Below the pieces are notes generated by a model, which ran no database searches, had not been told where the DNA came from, and worked only from the letters and a program-made list of their open reading frames with translations. Shown here piece after piece: positions 42,640-52,862 of a stretch of DNA of 64,000 nucleotides. Position numbers and translations under genes: made by a program. The number at the start of each line of letters is the position of its first letter. Position 1 is the first letter of the stretch. Location of the stretch: assembly GCF_000004195.4 (NCBI RefSeq), contig NC_030683.2:51039358-51103357 (forward strand), read 5' to 3'. Source of the DNA: Xenopus tropicalis. Lineage: Eukaryota; Chordata; Amphibia; Anura; Pipidae.

Positions 42640-43350
42640 TAAGAAGTTTCTGCAAACTAAATGTTTTATTCTGCACTAAATAAATGGCAAAACCCACAGG
42701 CAAATCGGTTTACAGATCATACAGAATAAGTTAAGAAAAATATTCTATTCCACAACACAAATAGACTGGTCAAATGTGGCAGACTCCTTGCTCAATTAAC
42801 CAGAGACAACTCTCAGGCTGCAGAATTTCTAGCTTTCTGCTTTAATACACAATTGCCTCTGGCAAATGAAAATAAGCTACTTGGGCTTCTAACACAATGG
42901 AACGACAATGTCAGATGAGACATGAAAAGATATCCTTGAAACCTTCTTTGAATTTTAAAATATTCCATAAAATGTACCATACCCCATATAGACTGCACAA
43001 AATGTCCCCAGCCCACAACATTTAGTGCCCTAGTTCCCATTTTTCATCTGCAAACCTTATACACATTATCTGGTCCTACCCCAAAATTCAGTACTTTGAG
43101 GTATCAAATACTGATGTTTTAGCAAATATAGTAAGAAACCCAATACTGATACTGCTGCTAAACCAATTATCAGAACCGATATGGAACAAAATGTATAACT
43201 CTAAAATGCAAAGTACATACTACTCCATCAATATCTTTCTGGAGAGACCAATGTAATTATGCCATACCCATGTACATACTTAAATGCTTCCCAGACAATT
43301 TTTTTTAATTTAGGCCCCCTACATAGGAGATTAATGATTATCACAGGAAA
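42640..43350 (+). pseudogene. L1/Tx1-like ORF2 C-terminal relic, second copy
   Basis: The + strand reads TNRLVKCGRLLAQLTRDN near 42760-42815, PYRLHKMSPAHN near 42985-43022 and LIHIIWSYPKIQYF near 43056-43095, then a decayed C-terminus. It overlaps in content with 40985-41445, so it is a separate insertion. Stops and frame changes are frequent. Confidence 0.7.
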
Positions 43351-45040
43351 TTCTCATAGATTATGTTCAGCACAAAATAGTCTATGAACCTTTACCCTAG
43401 AAAATGAAAATGTGGCCCATAAATTGCTTGCACTGAGCAGCATAGAAGAAAATACTCATGTTAGGCTGTGCTTTATGATTTCTCGTTGTACAAAATATGA
43501 GCAAATTTATACACTTTTGACTTTTTCACACTTTCTCTGGTTTAGCATTAAGATATAAGTAAGATTACAGGGGAAATTGAATAATGGCTTTCTGTAGCAA
43601 AGATGGATTCTACAAATTGAGTTTAAAAACCTTTTTCATAAGCTAGAAAAAGTCATGGGCCTGTTATAACATTGTGCATTTTCCTTTTAATGCCTACATT
43701 GCAAAGGAGAATAATTTAAGGGTAATTTGCCTTTAATAATTGAAGATGCTGTATTTGCTTATGTGTGAGCATTTAACACTCTCCTTTTTAACTTCACAAA
43801 AAGATCTTTAGTCCACAATAACACATTACATATGCTTTTAATTACAAAATGAAAATTTCATTATACATATTGTAATGTAGTGAATAACGCGTGCTTAATT
43901 AAAACTAACTACAATGTACTTTCGTTTGTTCTTATTTTTGGTAAATGGTTTTTTTTCTAATTTTCAGAATATGAGTCAAATTGCTAAATACACAGATTTC
44001 ATTTGTGCATACACAATAAAAGCAAATTAGTGTGCTTCCGGTTCTAAATGGATTAGATACATGAAAACAAATTTCTAAGGCAGTGACTAATAGGATTAGA
44101 CACAGTCAAGTCAAAATCATGTTTTTGTAAAACTTTAAATTCTGGTATGTTGCAACAGCAAGTTTAAAAATGGTGTTTTTAGCTTTTGTAAACTGACATC
44201 AGAAATATCAGTAAGACTGTCATGCTGAAATATGAACTACCAAAACTTACGTTATAGTCTTTTAAAGCATTGTGATAAAAGCAATTGACATACAATGAAA
44301 CCAGTACTTGGTATTCAAAATGGTGAATGGCTCAGGTGTAATTCTTGTTCCAGAAATCTTGGGTTGTAAATTGTTTGCATCAGCAAAAGTTTGTTTATAA
44401 ACAGCATTTTGTGTCATTTCTGCTTTTGTATCCTTTGTGGATGGTCATGTAGATTTTTTTTTCAACTTCTGTCAAGAAGTGATCTACTTGCATAGGTAAT
44501 ATGAAGGACCTTGTACTTTATATTGTTATTAATGTTTGAAGAAACAGTTCCTAAGGCTCCCAAACTGGGATAAAATTGTGGACTGCTATTGGTAGTTTGA
44601 TTATTCAGCTCCACATATGTAAAATAAAGTATCTATTTCTTTGTTACATCTTCAGCATATATTTGTTGGTTTTAGGAAGGCTACATGTATTCTAGCAGAA
44701 GCCCAGTGCTATGTGTACATCAATTTAATGTCCAAGTCACAGTTGTTGGGGGACTTAGGAGTATTTGGGTGTCTTTTAGTAAAGACAGTCCCATTGATGC
44801 TAGTCAATAGACGTTTGGAGGTCTTGTTACCAAAGTAAAATTGCAACTGGTTCATGTTTCAGATGACGCTGGCGAAGGCGGGAATAGATAAAGCCATGCT
44901 CAGTTTCTCAGACATTTTAACTCAAATGCTGTAGGGTGTTGTGCTGAGGTTAACTTTTTTGTTGGTAGGAAGCACCTGATGCAAATATTTATAAAATTGA
45001 TTATTTGCAAAACAATACTTGGTCTAAAGACCTAAGTAAG
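43351..45040. other. Long unassigned AT-rich stretch
   Basis: About 1.7 kb without any MITE end or coding relic, the cleanest such interval here. 43660-43990 has varied composition and TTAATTAAAAC- and CATTGTGCAT-like elements. It is a candidate for host conserved non-coding sequence. ORF 44641-44838 has no domain signal. Confidence 0.4.
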
Positions 45041-45048
45041 TTATAAAT

Positions 45049-45434
45049 CATATATGTCAAACACAAGGACCGGGGGCCAAATCCGGCCCACCTGGCTGTT
45101 TTATGTGGCCCTTGGTGAGTGTGTCTGACCATCCAGCCTGATCAATTTCCATTTTCCTCACATAGTAACTAAGACTAAGGGGTATATTTATCATGCTGTG
45201 TAAAAAATGGAGTGAAGCATTACCAGTAATGTTGCCCAAGGCATCGAATCAGTAATCAGATTTCAACAATAGCAAAGCATCTATTGGCTGCTATGAGCAA
45301 CATCACCGATAATGTCTTACTCCACTTTTTACACATTGTGATAAATATACCCCTTAGTATATTAATAAAAAATTTGGCCTACGACTTGTGTTTTAGATTT
45401 TGGCCCCCTTATGTGATTGAGTTTGACACCCCTG
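45049..45434. mobile_element. hAT MITE, TGTCAAAC ends, with nested MITE
   Basis: CATATATGTCAAACAC and the inverse of GAGTTTGACACCCCTG are termini, with GGGGGCCAAATC and ATTTTGGCCCCC just inside. The exact 8-bp duplication TTATAAAT lies at 45041-45048 and 45435-45442. A MITE at 45179-45353 is nested. Confidence 0.92.
45179..45353. mobile_element. MITE, GGGGTATATTTATCATG ends, nested
   Basis: GGGGTATATTTATCATGCTG and the inverse of CATTGTGATAAATATACCCC are termini, with AATGTTGCCC and GAGCAACATCACC inside. Same family as 35665-35850. Confidence 0.88.
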
Positions 45435-45442
45435 TTATAAAT

Positions 45443-46505
45443 CATGAGTCATATAAGTCTCCTATTGTTTGCAGACCTGCATGCAGACCTTTGCTTCCAG
45501 GAAAAGTCCTATATTTGACATTCCCGGCATATGTGTTACATATTATAAATGCTGTTTCATTTGTGATTGGAAGTTGTTCCAAGGAGGGTAGATTACTCTT
45601 TACTATTGTGCCCACAAACTCATAATAAGGGAGGATATAAAGTATATGTATGTTATTTTTAAAGAGCCGCGATACTGCTCATAATACTTCATAGTAAAAT
45701 AGAATGTCAGCCAAAAAGTTTTCTTAGATTTTAACTACAAAAGGGCTGTTAATTCACGGGTGACTATTGTAGGAATTTGCACAAGTTAAGGCACACAGGT
45801 GACTGGGAGTTAAAAGCAGGTTTCTCCTTACTCATTATCAGCAGTACAAGTTATCTTTTTTCAATGAAAAGTCAGTTTCTCCAGGTTTTTGGTTTTTTTT
45901 ATGCTAGCTTTTGTACAACAATATGAAAAAGTTGCGGTGCAAATCGAAAAAGTCTGAGTTTTCTCTTTTATTTTCAAGACTTTTCTGTTTGTGCTTTTTC
46001 AATTTGGATCTTTTGATAAATGACTGATTGCTCAAATCAAGCACCATACGTATCAGTGAAGTAAGTGCAGTAAAATACATTATAAAGTAACATTTACAAT
46101 ACACTCAAACACACTAAATATGTTATTGAGATCAACCAGGATATCTCATGAAACAGATGCAAATGAAAACTATGCCCACAATAGTTCAAAAATAAAAAAT
46201 ATTTATTAGAATGCATTGTACAGCATATTTAAGTACTACTTTAAGTACCTACTAGGAATCCAGATCTATTTGTGTGTTGGTGGGTGCTTTTTAAAGAAAT
46301 TTAAAAAAAAAATCAAATTTTGTATCATATTCAGGGCCCAATTTACAAAGTACAGATAATATTTATTCAGAAGAAACAATGGTTACCTCTTATTAAAAGA
46401 TACTAATTATGGCAAACTTCACAAATTAGTTTCAGGACTGGAATGATTGTTGCAGTGTAACAATTTAATAAATTGTAATATGCTAATATGTATATTCAAA
46501 AATAT
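45443..46505. other. Unassigned sequence
   Basis: No feature is recognised beyond AT-rich DNA. ORF 45904-46104 is unsupported. Confidence 0.35.
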
Positions 46506-46614
46506 ATAATCCAGTTCTCAGCCTGAAAACTATAACCCTGTTAGTCTGACATCAATAGTAATATGGATTAATAAGGAATTAGATACTTGAACACAATGTA
46601 AATCACAACACAAA

Positions 46615-47060
46615 GGGCCAGATTCACTAAGGTTCAAATCCGAGTGACGAAATCTGATCATTTCTGATGATCGCAAATGTCACGAAAATTATTTTCTTTT
46701 TAATACAAAAATTTCGTACTTACGACCCGAAAGTTCTGAAATTTTCGTATCTGAATGGTTGTAAATGGCGGGAAAACCTTTCTGACTTTGAACCCTCCCA
46801 TAGGACTCAATGGCACTCTGCAGCTCCAACCTGGCTCAAGGAAAGTCACAATACCAAAGCTTGAATGAATCCGAAACTTTCGTACTCGTTGCTACAAATA
46901 CGATTTTGTCACACAAATTGTCACGCAAATTGTCGCAAAGTACGAAAAAGTTGCGCAATTTAATGAAAAAAATCGCAAAAAATACTTACAGTTCTAAAAC
47001 TTAGAAAGAAATACGATATTTTTGTATTCGGACTCAATCATCCATTGATAAATGGGCCCC
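46615..47060. mobile_element. MITE, GGGCCAGATTCACTAAGG end, nested in CR1
   Basis: GGGCCAGATTCACTAAGG and the inverse of CCATTGATAAATGGGCCCC are imperfect termini. The interior has CGAAAATTATTTTC-type inverted stretches and a TCCCATAGGACTCAATGG module that appears inverted at 55690-55720. CR1 sequence lies on both sides. Small ORFs are shadows. Confidence 0.75.
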
Positions 47061-47626
47061 TATGAGTTTGTGCCAGCATGGTTTAATTTCCTTTTATGAG
47101 AAGGTGAGCAGGATCCTCATCTCTGGGATGGCAGTGGATGTGATCTACTTGGATTTTGCTAAAGTATTTGATACAGTACACAGAAGGTTACTGATAAAAT
47201 TAAAGAATTTTGGATCATAATCTGTCTAAAAGATAGATTACATAGAGTTGTGATAAATGGAATATTTTCTAAATGAGCCATTGTTGTTAGTGGAGTACCG
47301 CAGGGGGCTGGTTTTGATCCTTTACATTTTTAAATTGTTAATAACCTAGAAGTGGGCATTGAAAGTATTGTTTTTATTTTTGTTTATGATGCTAAATGCT
47401 AAGTTCCATGCAGGATATTGCTACTTTACTTTTAGATTTGACAAAATTGGAAAACTAGGCAGCTAACTGGAAAATGAGGTTCAATGTTGAAAAACACAAA
47501 TTTACACATTTTGGTGGAAATAATATAAATGTTAGTTATGCACTAAATTGCAGTCCATTAAGATATCATTAATTGAGAAGGGCCTGGTGATTTTTGTAGA
47601 TAACAAGTTGTCTTATTCCAGGCAGT

Positions 47627-48052
47627 AATGAATGAAAATAAGCACTGGTACTCGAAGCAGGTACAAGCAGGGCAAGCCCTTGCGATTTATTGTGGTTGTG
47701 CAACGTTTCAGAGCAAGAAAGCCCCTTTGTCAAGCATGCAGACAGGTTAAAGTAACAGCTATTAAAGGACACTTACTTTGCATAATTAGCATAATTCATT
47801 AAAAACAGAAGTGCAAGGAAAAATTAATATGTCGGTAAATGCAAACAAATGAAAATGGGTTCGATAATAGTGAATAGTTCATACATCGTCCATAGTCCAA
47901 AATTAGTGCCTCAATCCTAAATGGTGTGAAATATCAAAAGGAAATTCAGGATGTTATAATACAATGATACCAAGTATTACTTGGCAGAAACAACAGCATA
48001 TTAGTCTGGAGTACTGGAATTCTAGGGTGTGCAGGTAAGGTCTTCCTTTCCA
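47627..48052 (-). mobile_element. Retroelement insertion with 12-bp duplication, degenerate hammerhead-like site
   Basis: ATTCCAGGCAGT at 47615-47626 and 48053-48064 flanks the insert, which interrupts the CR1 frame. CAACGTTTCAGAGCAAG to CCTTTGTCAAGC (47701-47734) is, on the - strand, a decayed CTGANGA...GAAACG arrangement (CTTGACAAAG ... TGAAACGTTG). TTTATTGTGGTTGTGCAACG resembles the 39717 site. The duplication length fits a Penelope-like or other retroelement, not hAT. Confidence 0.6.
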
Positions 48053-48635
48053 ATTCCAGGCAGTGTCATTCTGTAGCTGCTAAAGGAAATAGTAAGTAAA
48101 AGTATTGGCTTGCGTAAAAAAGAGCATTGACTCAAGATATGAAAACATAATTATGTCTTTTAATAGGTCTCTGGTAAGGCCTCACCTTGAGTATGCAGTG
48201 CAGTTTTGGGCTCCAGTCCTTAAAAAGGATATTAATGAGCTGGAGAGAGTGCAGAGACGTGCAACTAAACTGGTAAAGGGGATGGAAGATTTTATCTGGG
48301 TGATTAGACTGTTGGGGTTGTTGTTTGTGGAATAAAGAGTACATTAGAGAGATTAAAGACAGAAAGGGTGTGGTCTTTTTTCCAGAGGCCACCCCTTTAG
48401 ATTAGAAGAACAGAGCTTTCATTTTAAGCAGCATATGTAGCGTATGTTCTTTATGGTGAGGTCAGTAAGGTTGTGCAATGCCTGCTGGGTGATGTTTTAA
48501 TAGCAGACTTTATTAATGCCTTTAAGAGTGGCTTGGTGATTTCTTGAGCAAACATAATATCAAAAGTAATTGTGACATTAAAATCTACAATTAATATTGG
48601 TATTTATAGTATATATATGTCAGTATATAGAGAGG

Positions 48636-48931
48636 CAGGGCCGGATTTCTGTTCTGGGCGCCCCGAGGCCGCCCCTGTACATCGCCCCCCCTCCACTCGT
48701 GCGCATGCGCAAACGCACCCCCCCGGTGCGCATGCGCAAACGCGCGATAACCCCCCCCGCGAGTGCGCATGCGCTACTTTAAACTCCCATACGGAGCAGT
48801 GGGGAGAGGTCCCAACTGCTCCGTATGGGAGCCAAATTTAAAAATTTTCTTGCGGCGGGGCGGCATGCCGCCCCTAAACTTCTGCCGCCCTAGGCCCGGG
48901 CCTTTGTGGCCTCTCCACAAATCCGGGCCTG
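48636..48931. mobile_element. hAT MITE, CAGGGCCGGATTT ends, nested in CR1
   Basis: CAGGGCCGGATTTCTG and the inverse of CAAATCCGGGCCTG lie within the exact 8-bp duplication TAGAGAGG (48628-48635, 48932-48939). It is very GC- and CpG-rich. A 17-bp hairpin pairs 48784-48800 with 48815-48831. Three GCGCATGCGC palindromes are present (48701, 48728, 48766), matching the NRF1 consensus. ORFs here are shadows. Confidence 0.94.
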
Positions 48932-49027
48932 TAGAGAGGTTGGTAAGAATTTGTTGGGTTCAGTTGGAGGGGATGAATTTGATCGACTTTGGTCTTTTTT
49001 CAACCCAACTTAACTATTTAACTATGT

Positions 49028-49364
49028 AAAATGCTAGGCATGTTCTGTATGATGCCCAATGTTAGTTCTGCCACTAGTCTAACACATGGATTGATGCACC
49101 AGTTTAAGCCTATGATTAAGAGCACAAAACATGTCTGGTGTATTGTTTTTAGCTGGATTAATAAAATCAAGTTTTAACTGACATCCGATATTGGTTCCAG
49201 TATGTGATTGAAGCTGTATTTCCTTTTCCTTCATCAGTTTAGCAAGACAAGAATTTAGAGGATGTTTTAAAAAATAACCAAATGATAGTTAGTGCTTGAT
49301 AAAAATGACATAGCCTTTTAGATTTCACAATTTATTTCATGTAAAATGCATTCTAAATCTATGA
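49028..49364. other. Unassigned spacer
   Basis: Nothing is recognised. Confidence 0.35.
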
Positions 49365-49735
49365 CAAGGGGATTTCTCAAATAAACCTTTGCCTTCAGTC
49401 AACTCACTAAACCCCCCTTCCCTTTGAGAAGGGGTTAAATGGCCACAGCATTTATTCACATTTTGTCAAATATTCTGAATATTGCCTTGGGTTAGGCTGG
49501 CAATGTCCTATGACATTGCCAGCCTAACCCAAGGCAATATTCAGAATTCCATAAGAGATCGCTACTATGCTCTGCCGTTCCACAGTGAAGACTTGACTTT
49601 CACTTCCATAGTTGCCATTTGAGATCAGCACTATGTACCCAAACTCTGCTACCAGCAGGAGTTGCATTTCCCACCATGAGAGAAGTCAAGCAGCCCTGTT
49701 GTTGGTCCTTAATCTACAGTGTCCCTGCACCAATG
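49365..49735. repeat. Unclassified repeat R, copy 2
   Basis: It aligns in order with 20340-20705 (see that entry). This copy has a perfect hairpin at 49472-49547 where the other has none. ORF 49612-49875 is a shadow. Confidence 0.7.
49472..49547. repeat. Perfect 36-bp inverted repeat, 4-base loop
   Basis: The arm 49472-49507 is the exact complement of 49512-49547 with loop CTAT. The other copy of repeat R has only the single right-arm sequence (AAGGCAATATTCA), so the inversion is a local event in this copy. Confidence 0.95.
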
Positions 49736-51115
49736 CTTACAATCTAAGTTCAATTCACACACACACCGGTCAATTTTATCAGGAGATTTGTGATCAGCTA
49801 AAATCAATACACAATTTGATAAATACACCTGGTTCTAAAATGAAAATGTATGGTATATGTTTTTACACAGTTTGATAAACAGAACCCATAATAGTGAAGC
49901 TGGTTTGAGGTTACAGCTTTAAATTCTAGTTTTAATTAAAGTGTTACAAATATTGTTTTCATTCACCTTATAACCTTGACATGCATTTCAATTTGCAGCC
50001 TGCTTGTAAAAAAAACTTCTCATAATCCTTTCATAAATAAGCAAAGTTAATAAAATGTCGCATGAGCTCCAATATTGAAAAACATCTCTACCTATCCTTG
50101 CGAAAATTGGTGAACAATTTGTTGTCCTATTTAAAAGAGTAGTAAATGGATTCTGTCATATTTTCCTATGATATAGGCCATACTGTATGCAACATAATTT
50201 CTACCAGTGCTCTTAACCAGGGGTGTGATTTACTAAAGTGCTGCCCATGAAATATCACATACTGGCAGCTAACCCCCTGCTCTGTTAAATTAAATGCCTC
50301 TTATTTATTTTATTAGAAGATGAGCCAGAATAGAGTAAGGCTGAATTGTTTAACACTCATGGAGCCCAAAGAGCTGAAGAGCAACAGAGGGAAGCAGGGC
50401 ATGAAAGTGCAAGGAGGCAGGGCCCTCCCCCATTTTGTTGGTTTTTCTTTTGTAGGACAGCATTTGCTGTGGGATTCCAGGCACAAAAACCTAAGGGTGA
50501 GACCAAAAGTTGGACTCACCAGTTGTTACAGGGTGGCAGAACAAATGGCAGGGAAACAATGTCCCTCCCTCCCTACAGGATGCAGAGTTGACTTATGTCG
50601 CAGTAGGTGGGTTGGTAAGGAGAAGGGCTAAATTGGTAGGCCGAAGGTCCTGGAGGAAGGTTGATAATCTGGAGGGGGCTTGGAAAGGAGGCAAGACACA
50701 GGCTTTATAATCAGGCTCTTGGTTCTCTGAGGAGGATTATTACTGATGTTTTAATATTTGTGTTTTTTTACAATAAGTTTTAGGATTCATACATGTTAAT
50801 TTATGTTAAATAGAATGTTAATAAACTACTGTGGTCTTCTCTTCCCAAGTGTGGCTTGGTGTTCAGTCATTGGGTGGGGGTATAGAAAGGGGGAAAAGTA
50901 CTGCAGGTATCGACACTGCAACTATCATGTGTTTCAGAACTCTACTCTTTAGCTAAGCAAGCAAGAGAGCTAGATAAAGTGGGCCCATTATGAGTGAATA
51001 TGCCACACAAGGTATAGGGATGGGCAAAACCAGGAAGGTAGATGAGGGTAAGCTTTTCTTAAGAAATATGTTTAGCGAATAGGTTTAGAGATTGTTAAAT
51101 GGACAAAAAGGAGTT
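49736..51115. other. Unassigned; possible retroelement end at 50290-50830
   Basis: 50310-50720 is purine-rich on the + strand with overlapping ORFs (50313-50710) lacking domains. AATAAA at 50819-50824 follows. It might be a non-coding retroelement end or a transcript 3' end, but nothing proves it. Confidence 0.3.
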
Positions 51116-51121
51116 CCAGAG

Positions 51122-51580
51122 TAGAGATGTAGCGAACTGTTCGCCGGCGAACTAATTCGTGCGAACATCGGGTGTTTGCTAGTTCGCAAGTTCGCGAACT
51201 TTTCGCGTATGTTCGCAATTTGGGTTCGCGTGGCGTTTTTCCGCTGCGTTTTTTCTCGGCCTAAAAACGCTGCACAAGCCACACATGGTTTTTCAGCAAA
51301 TCCCGTTTCCATGGTGCTAATAGTGCGAAATAGCAAAAAACGCCGCGTATTTCCGCTAGGTCTGCCAGCTGCCTTTGCGGTTTTACGCAACGCTGTGTCA
51401 ACAAAGTATTTTTCAGATAAATTTTTGCCCTTGATCCCCCTCCTGCATGCCACTGTCCAGGTCGTGGCACCCTTTAAACAACTTTAAAATCAATTTTCTG
51501 GCCAGAAATGGCTTTTCTAGGTTTAAAAGTTCGCCTTCCCATTGAAGTCTATGGGGTTCGCAAAGTTCGTGAATACTCGC
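51122..51580. mobile_element. hAT MITE of the 13295-13759 family, right end lost
   Basis: TAGAGATGTAGCGAACTGTT starts it. Interior modules (GTTCGCCGGCGAACTAATTC, CCCTTGATCCCCCTCCTGCA, GGCACCCTTTAAACAACTTT, TCTATGGGGTTCGCAAAG) match the complete copy. It ends near GAATACTCGC at about 51580 without the CATCCCTA terminus. Confidence 0.85.
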
Positions 51581-51584
51581 AGTA

Positions 51585-51788
51585 AAGTGTGTCAGAGCTC
51601 AGGTCACATGACTGTAGCACCCTGGGAAGTGAAAAATATGGCTAGCTCCATGTGAAATGTTAAAATTAAATATTGAAAAAAATCTGTTTATGTTTTTAAA
51701 AAAAGGATTTCAATGAAGGATTCTTCTGGAGAAGCTTATTAACTGATGTGTTTTGAAAAAAAACATGTTTTCCTATGACATTATTCCT
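51585..51788. mobile_element. T2-like MITE, right half
   Basis: GTCACATGACTG, CCATGTGAAATGTTAAAATT, AAGGATTTCAATGAAGG and CATGTTTTCCTATGACA-TTATTCC then TTAA (51789-51792) match the right half of 15530-16042. The left half is missing at the junction with the hAT MITE. Confidence 0.78.
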
Positions 51789-51792
51789 TTAA

Positions 51793-52350
51793 TGAGGAGA
51801 AGGTTATTTAAATTGTAAGATAAATTTTGTTAGGTTTGTATAATCTTAAAATTCAGTTTTTTTTTAATATAAATAGAGAAATGCACAGGCCTAATATACA
51901 TAAAACACAACAAAACTAGTCCACTATGCTATCACACTCCCTACTTGCTTACACATATATGAACCAGGGTACCTTATAACACCTTTCTTATCGTGCTCAA
52001 ATTAAATTGTTATTATCACAAATTAATAAAAATATTAAAACTCATAAATAGTTAAAAATAATAAAAAACACCTTTTTAAATATTTAATCAGGCCCAATGC
52101 ATTTATAACAAGAAGTTTGCATTCAGTGTACCCATACTCACTTGCAGAGTGTAGATGACAAGATGTAAGGGTTCATTTATGACCTTGTGGGATACAAGTC
52201 CAAGAGCACTAAGGAGCGCAAGAGTCTATGTGCCTCCCCCACGCAGTCCTCTTAAATCGATTCAAGGAGCATTTTGTGACTGCGGCTAATTGCACAATGC
52301 CCTACATAGTGGGAAAAATGAAAGAAATGAGCCCTAATGTAAAATACCAT
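51793..52350. other. Unassigned sequence
   Basis: AT-rich with no recognised feature. ORF 52228-52413 is unsupported. Confidence 0.35.
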
Positions 52351-52354
52351 TTAA

Positions 52355-52858
52355 AGGAGAATGCAAGTCAAAATTTAAAAAGCATACTGCCCAATAGTCC
52401 TCCTATTGTTTAGTAAAAATGCCACACTTTTGGCTCACCTAATCAAATATTTACTCAGTCACACTTCACATTTTCTATCTGTTTTCTTGAACAGGCAGCC
52501 ATCTTTAAAAAGGTATTCTCCCTTCCTTTCCCTCCTTGCTTTATACTGCACATGTGTTTCATTCCCTCCCCCCCCCCTGGCAGATCCGCTTCTGATTGGC
52601 TGGTGGGCATGTGTAGCTCAGAACAGGAGACAGGTTCAAGTTACACACATGCTCAGAAACTAGGAAGGCTGCTGCTGGCAGCCTACAGGAAGGGGAGAGA
52701 GATTTCAATGATGTTACTGTAGTCTTCACACTGCTGTAGGCTTCCAGCACCATACCTCAGAGAAGCAAGCAGGGATCTGGGAATTTCGATATGCAGTAAT
52801 TACTTAAAAAGAATGCTTTTAGACTTACTTTTAATTTATATTAACCTTTCTTTGTCCT
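52355..52858. mobile_element. T2-type MITE (TTAA duplication)
   Basis: TTAA at 52351-52354 and 52859-52862 bounds AGGAGAATGCAAGTC and the inverse of TTCTTTGTCCT. Subterminal AAAATTTAAAAAGCAT recurs inverted near 52800. The termini match the T2 pattern. ORFs at 52406-52753 are shadows. Confidence 0.82.
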
Positions 52859-52862
52859 TTAA

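Larger units (their letters stand above)
46510..49027 (+). pseudogene. CR1-like non-LTR element with three nested insertions
   Basis: Pieces in order: an NYxPVSLTS-like start (46515-46560), then after the MITE CQHG, VDVIYLDFAKVFDTV (47135-47180), VPQG..L (47295-47310), a decayed ADD site (VYDAKC-like, 47385), KGLVIFVDNKLSYSRQ (47580-47626), after the next insertion CIKKSIDSRYENI and [20 protein letters not shown] plus INELERVQRRATKLVKG (48105-48285), then GHPFRLEEQSFHFKQ (48385-48430) and the 3' UTR ending in a TTTAACTATGTAAA tail. Three elements are inserted: 46615-47060, 47627-48052 and 48636-48931. Confidence 0.85.

Noticed and set aside
50313..50710. Overlapping ORFs up to 103 codons as a possible gene
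   Set aside because: No domain. Frames overlap on both strands in purine-rich sequence, and the downstream AATAAA alone is weak support.
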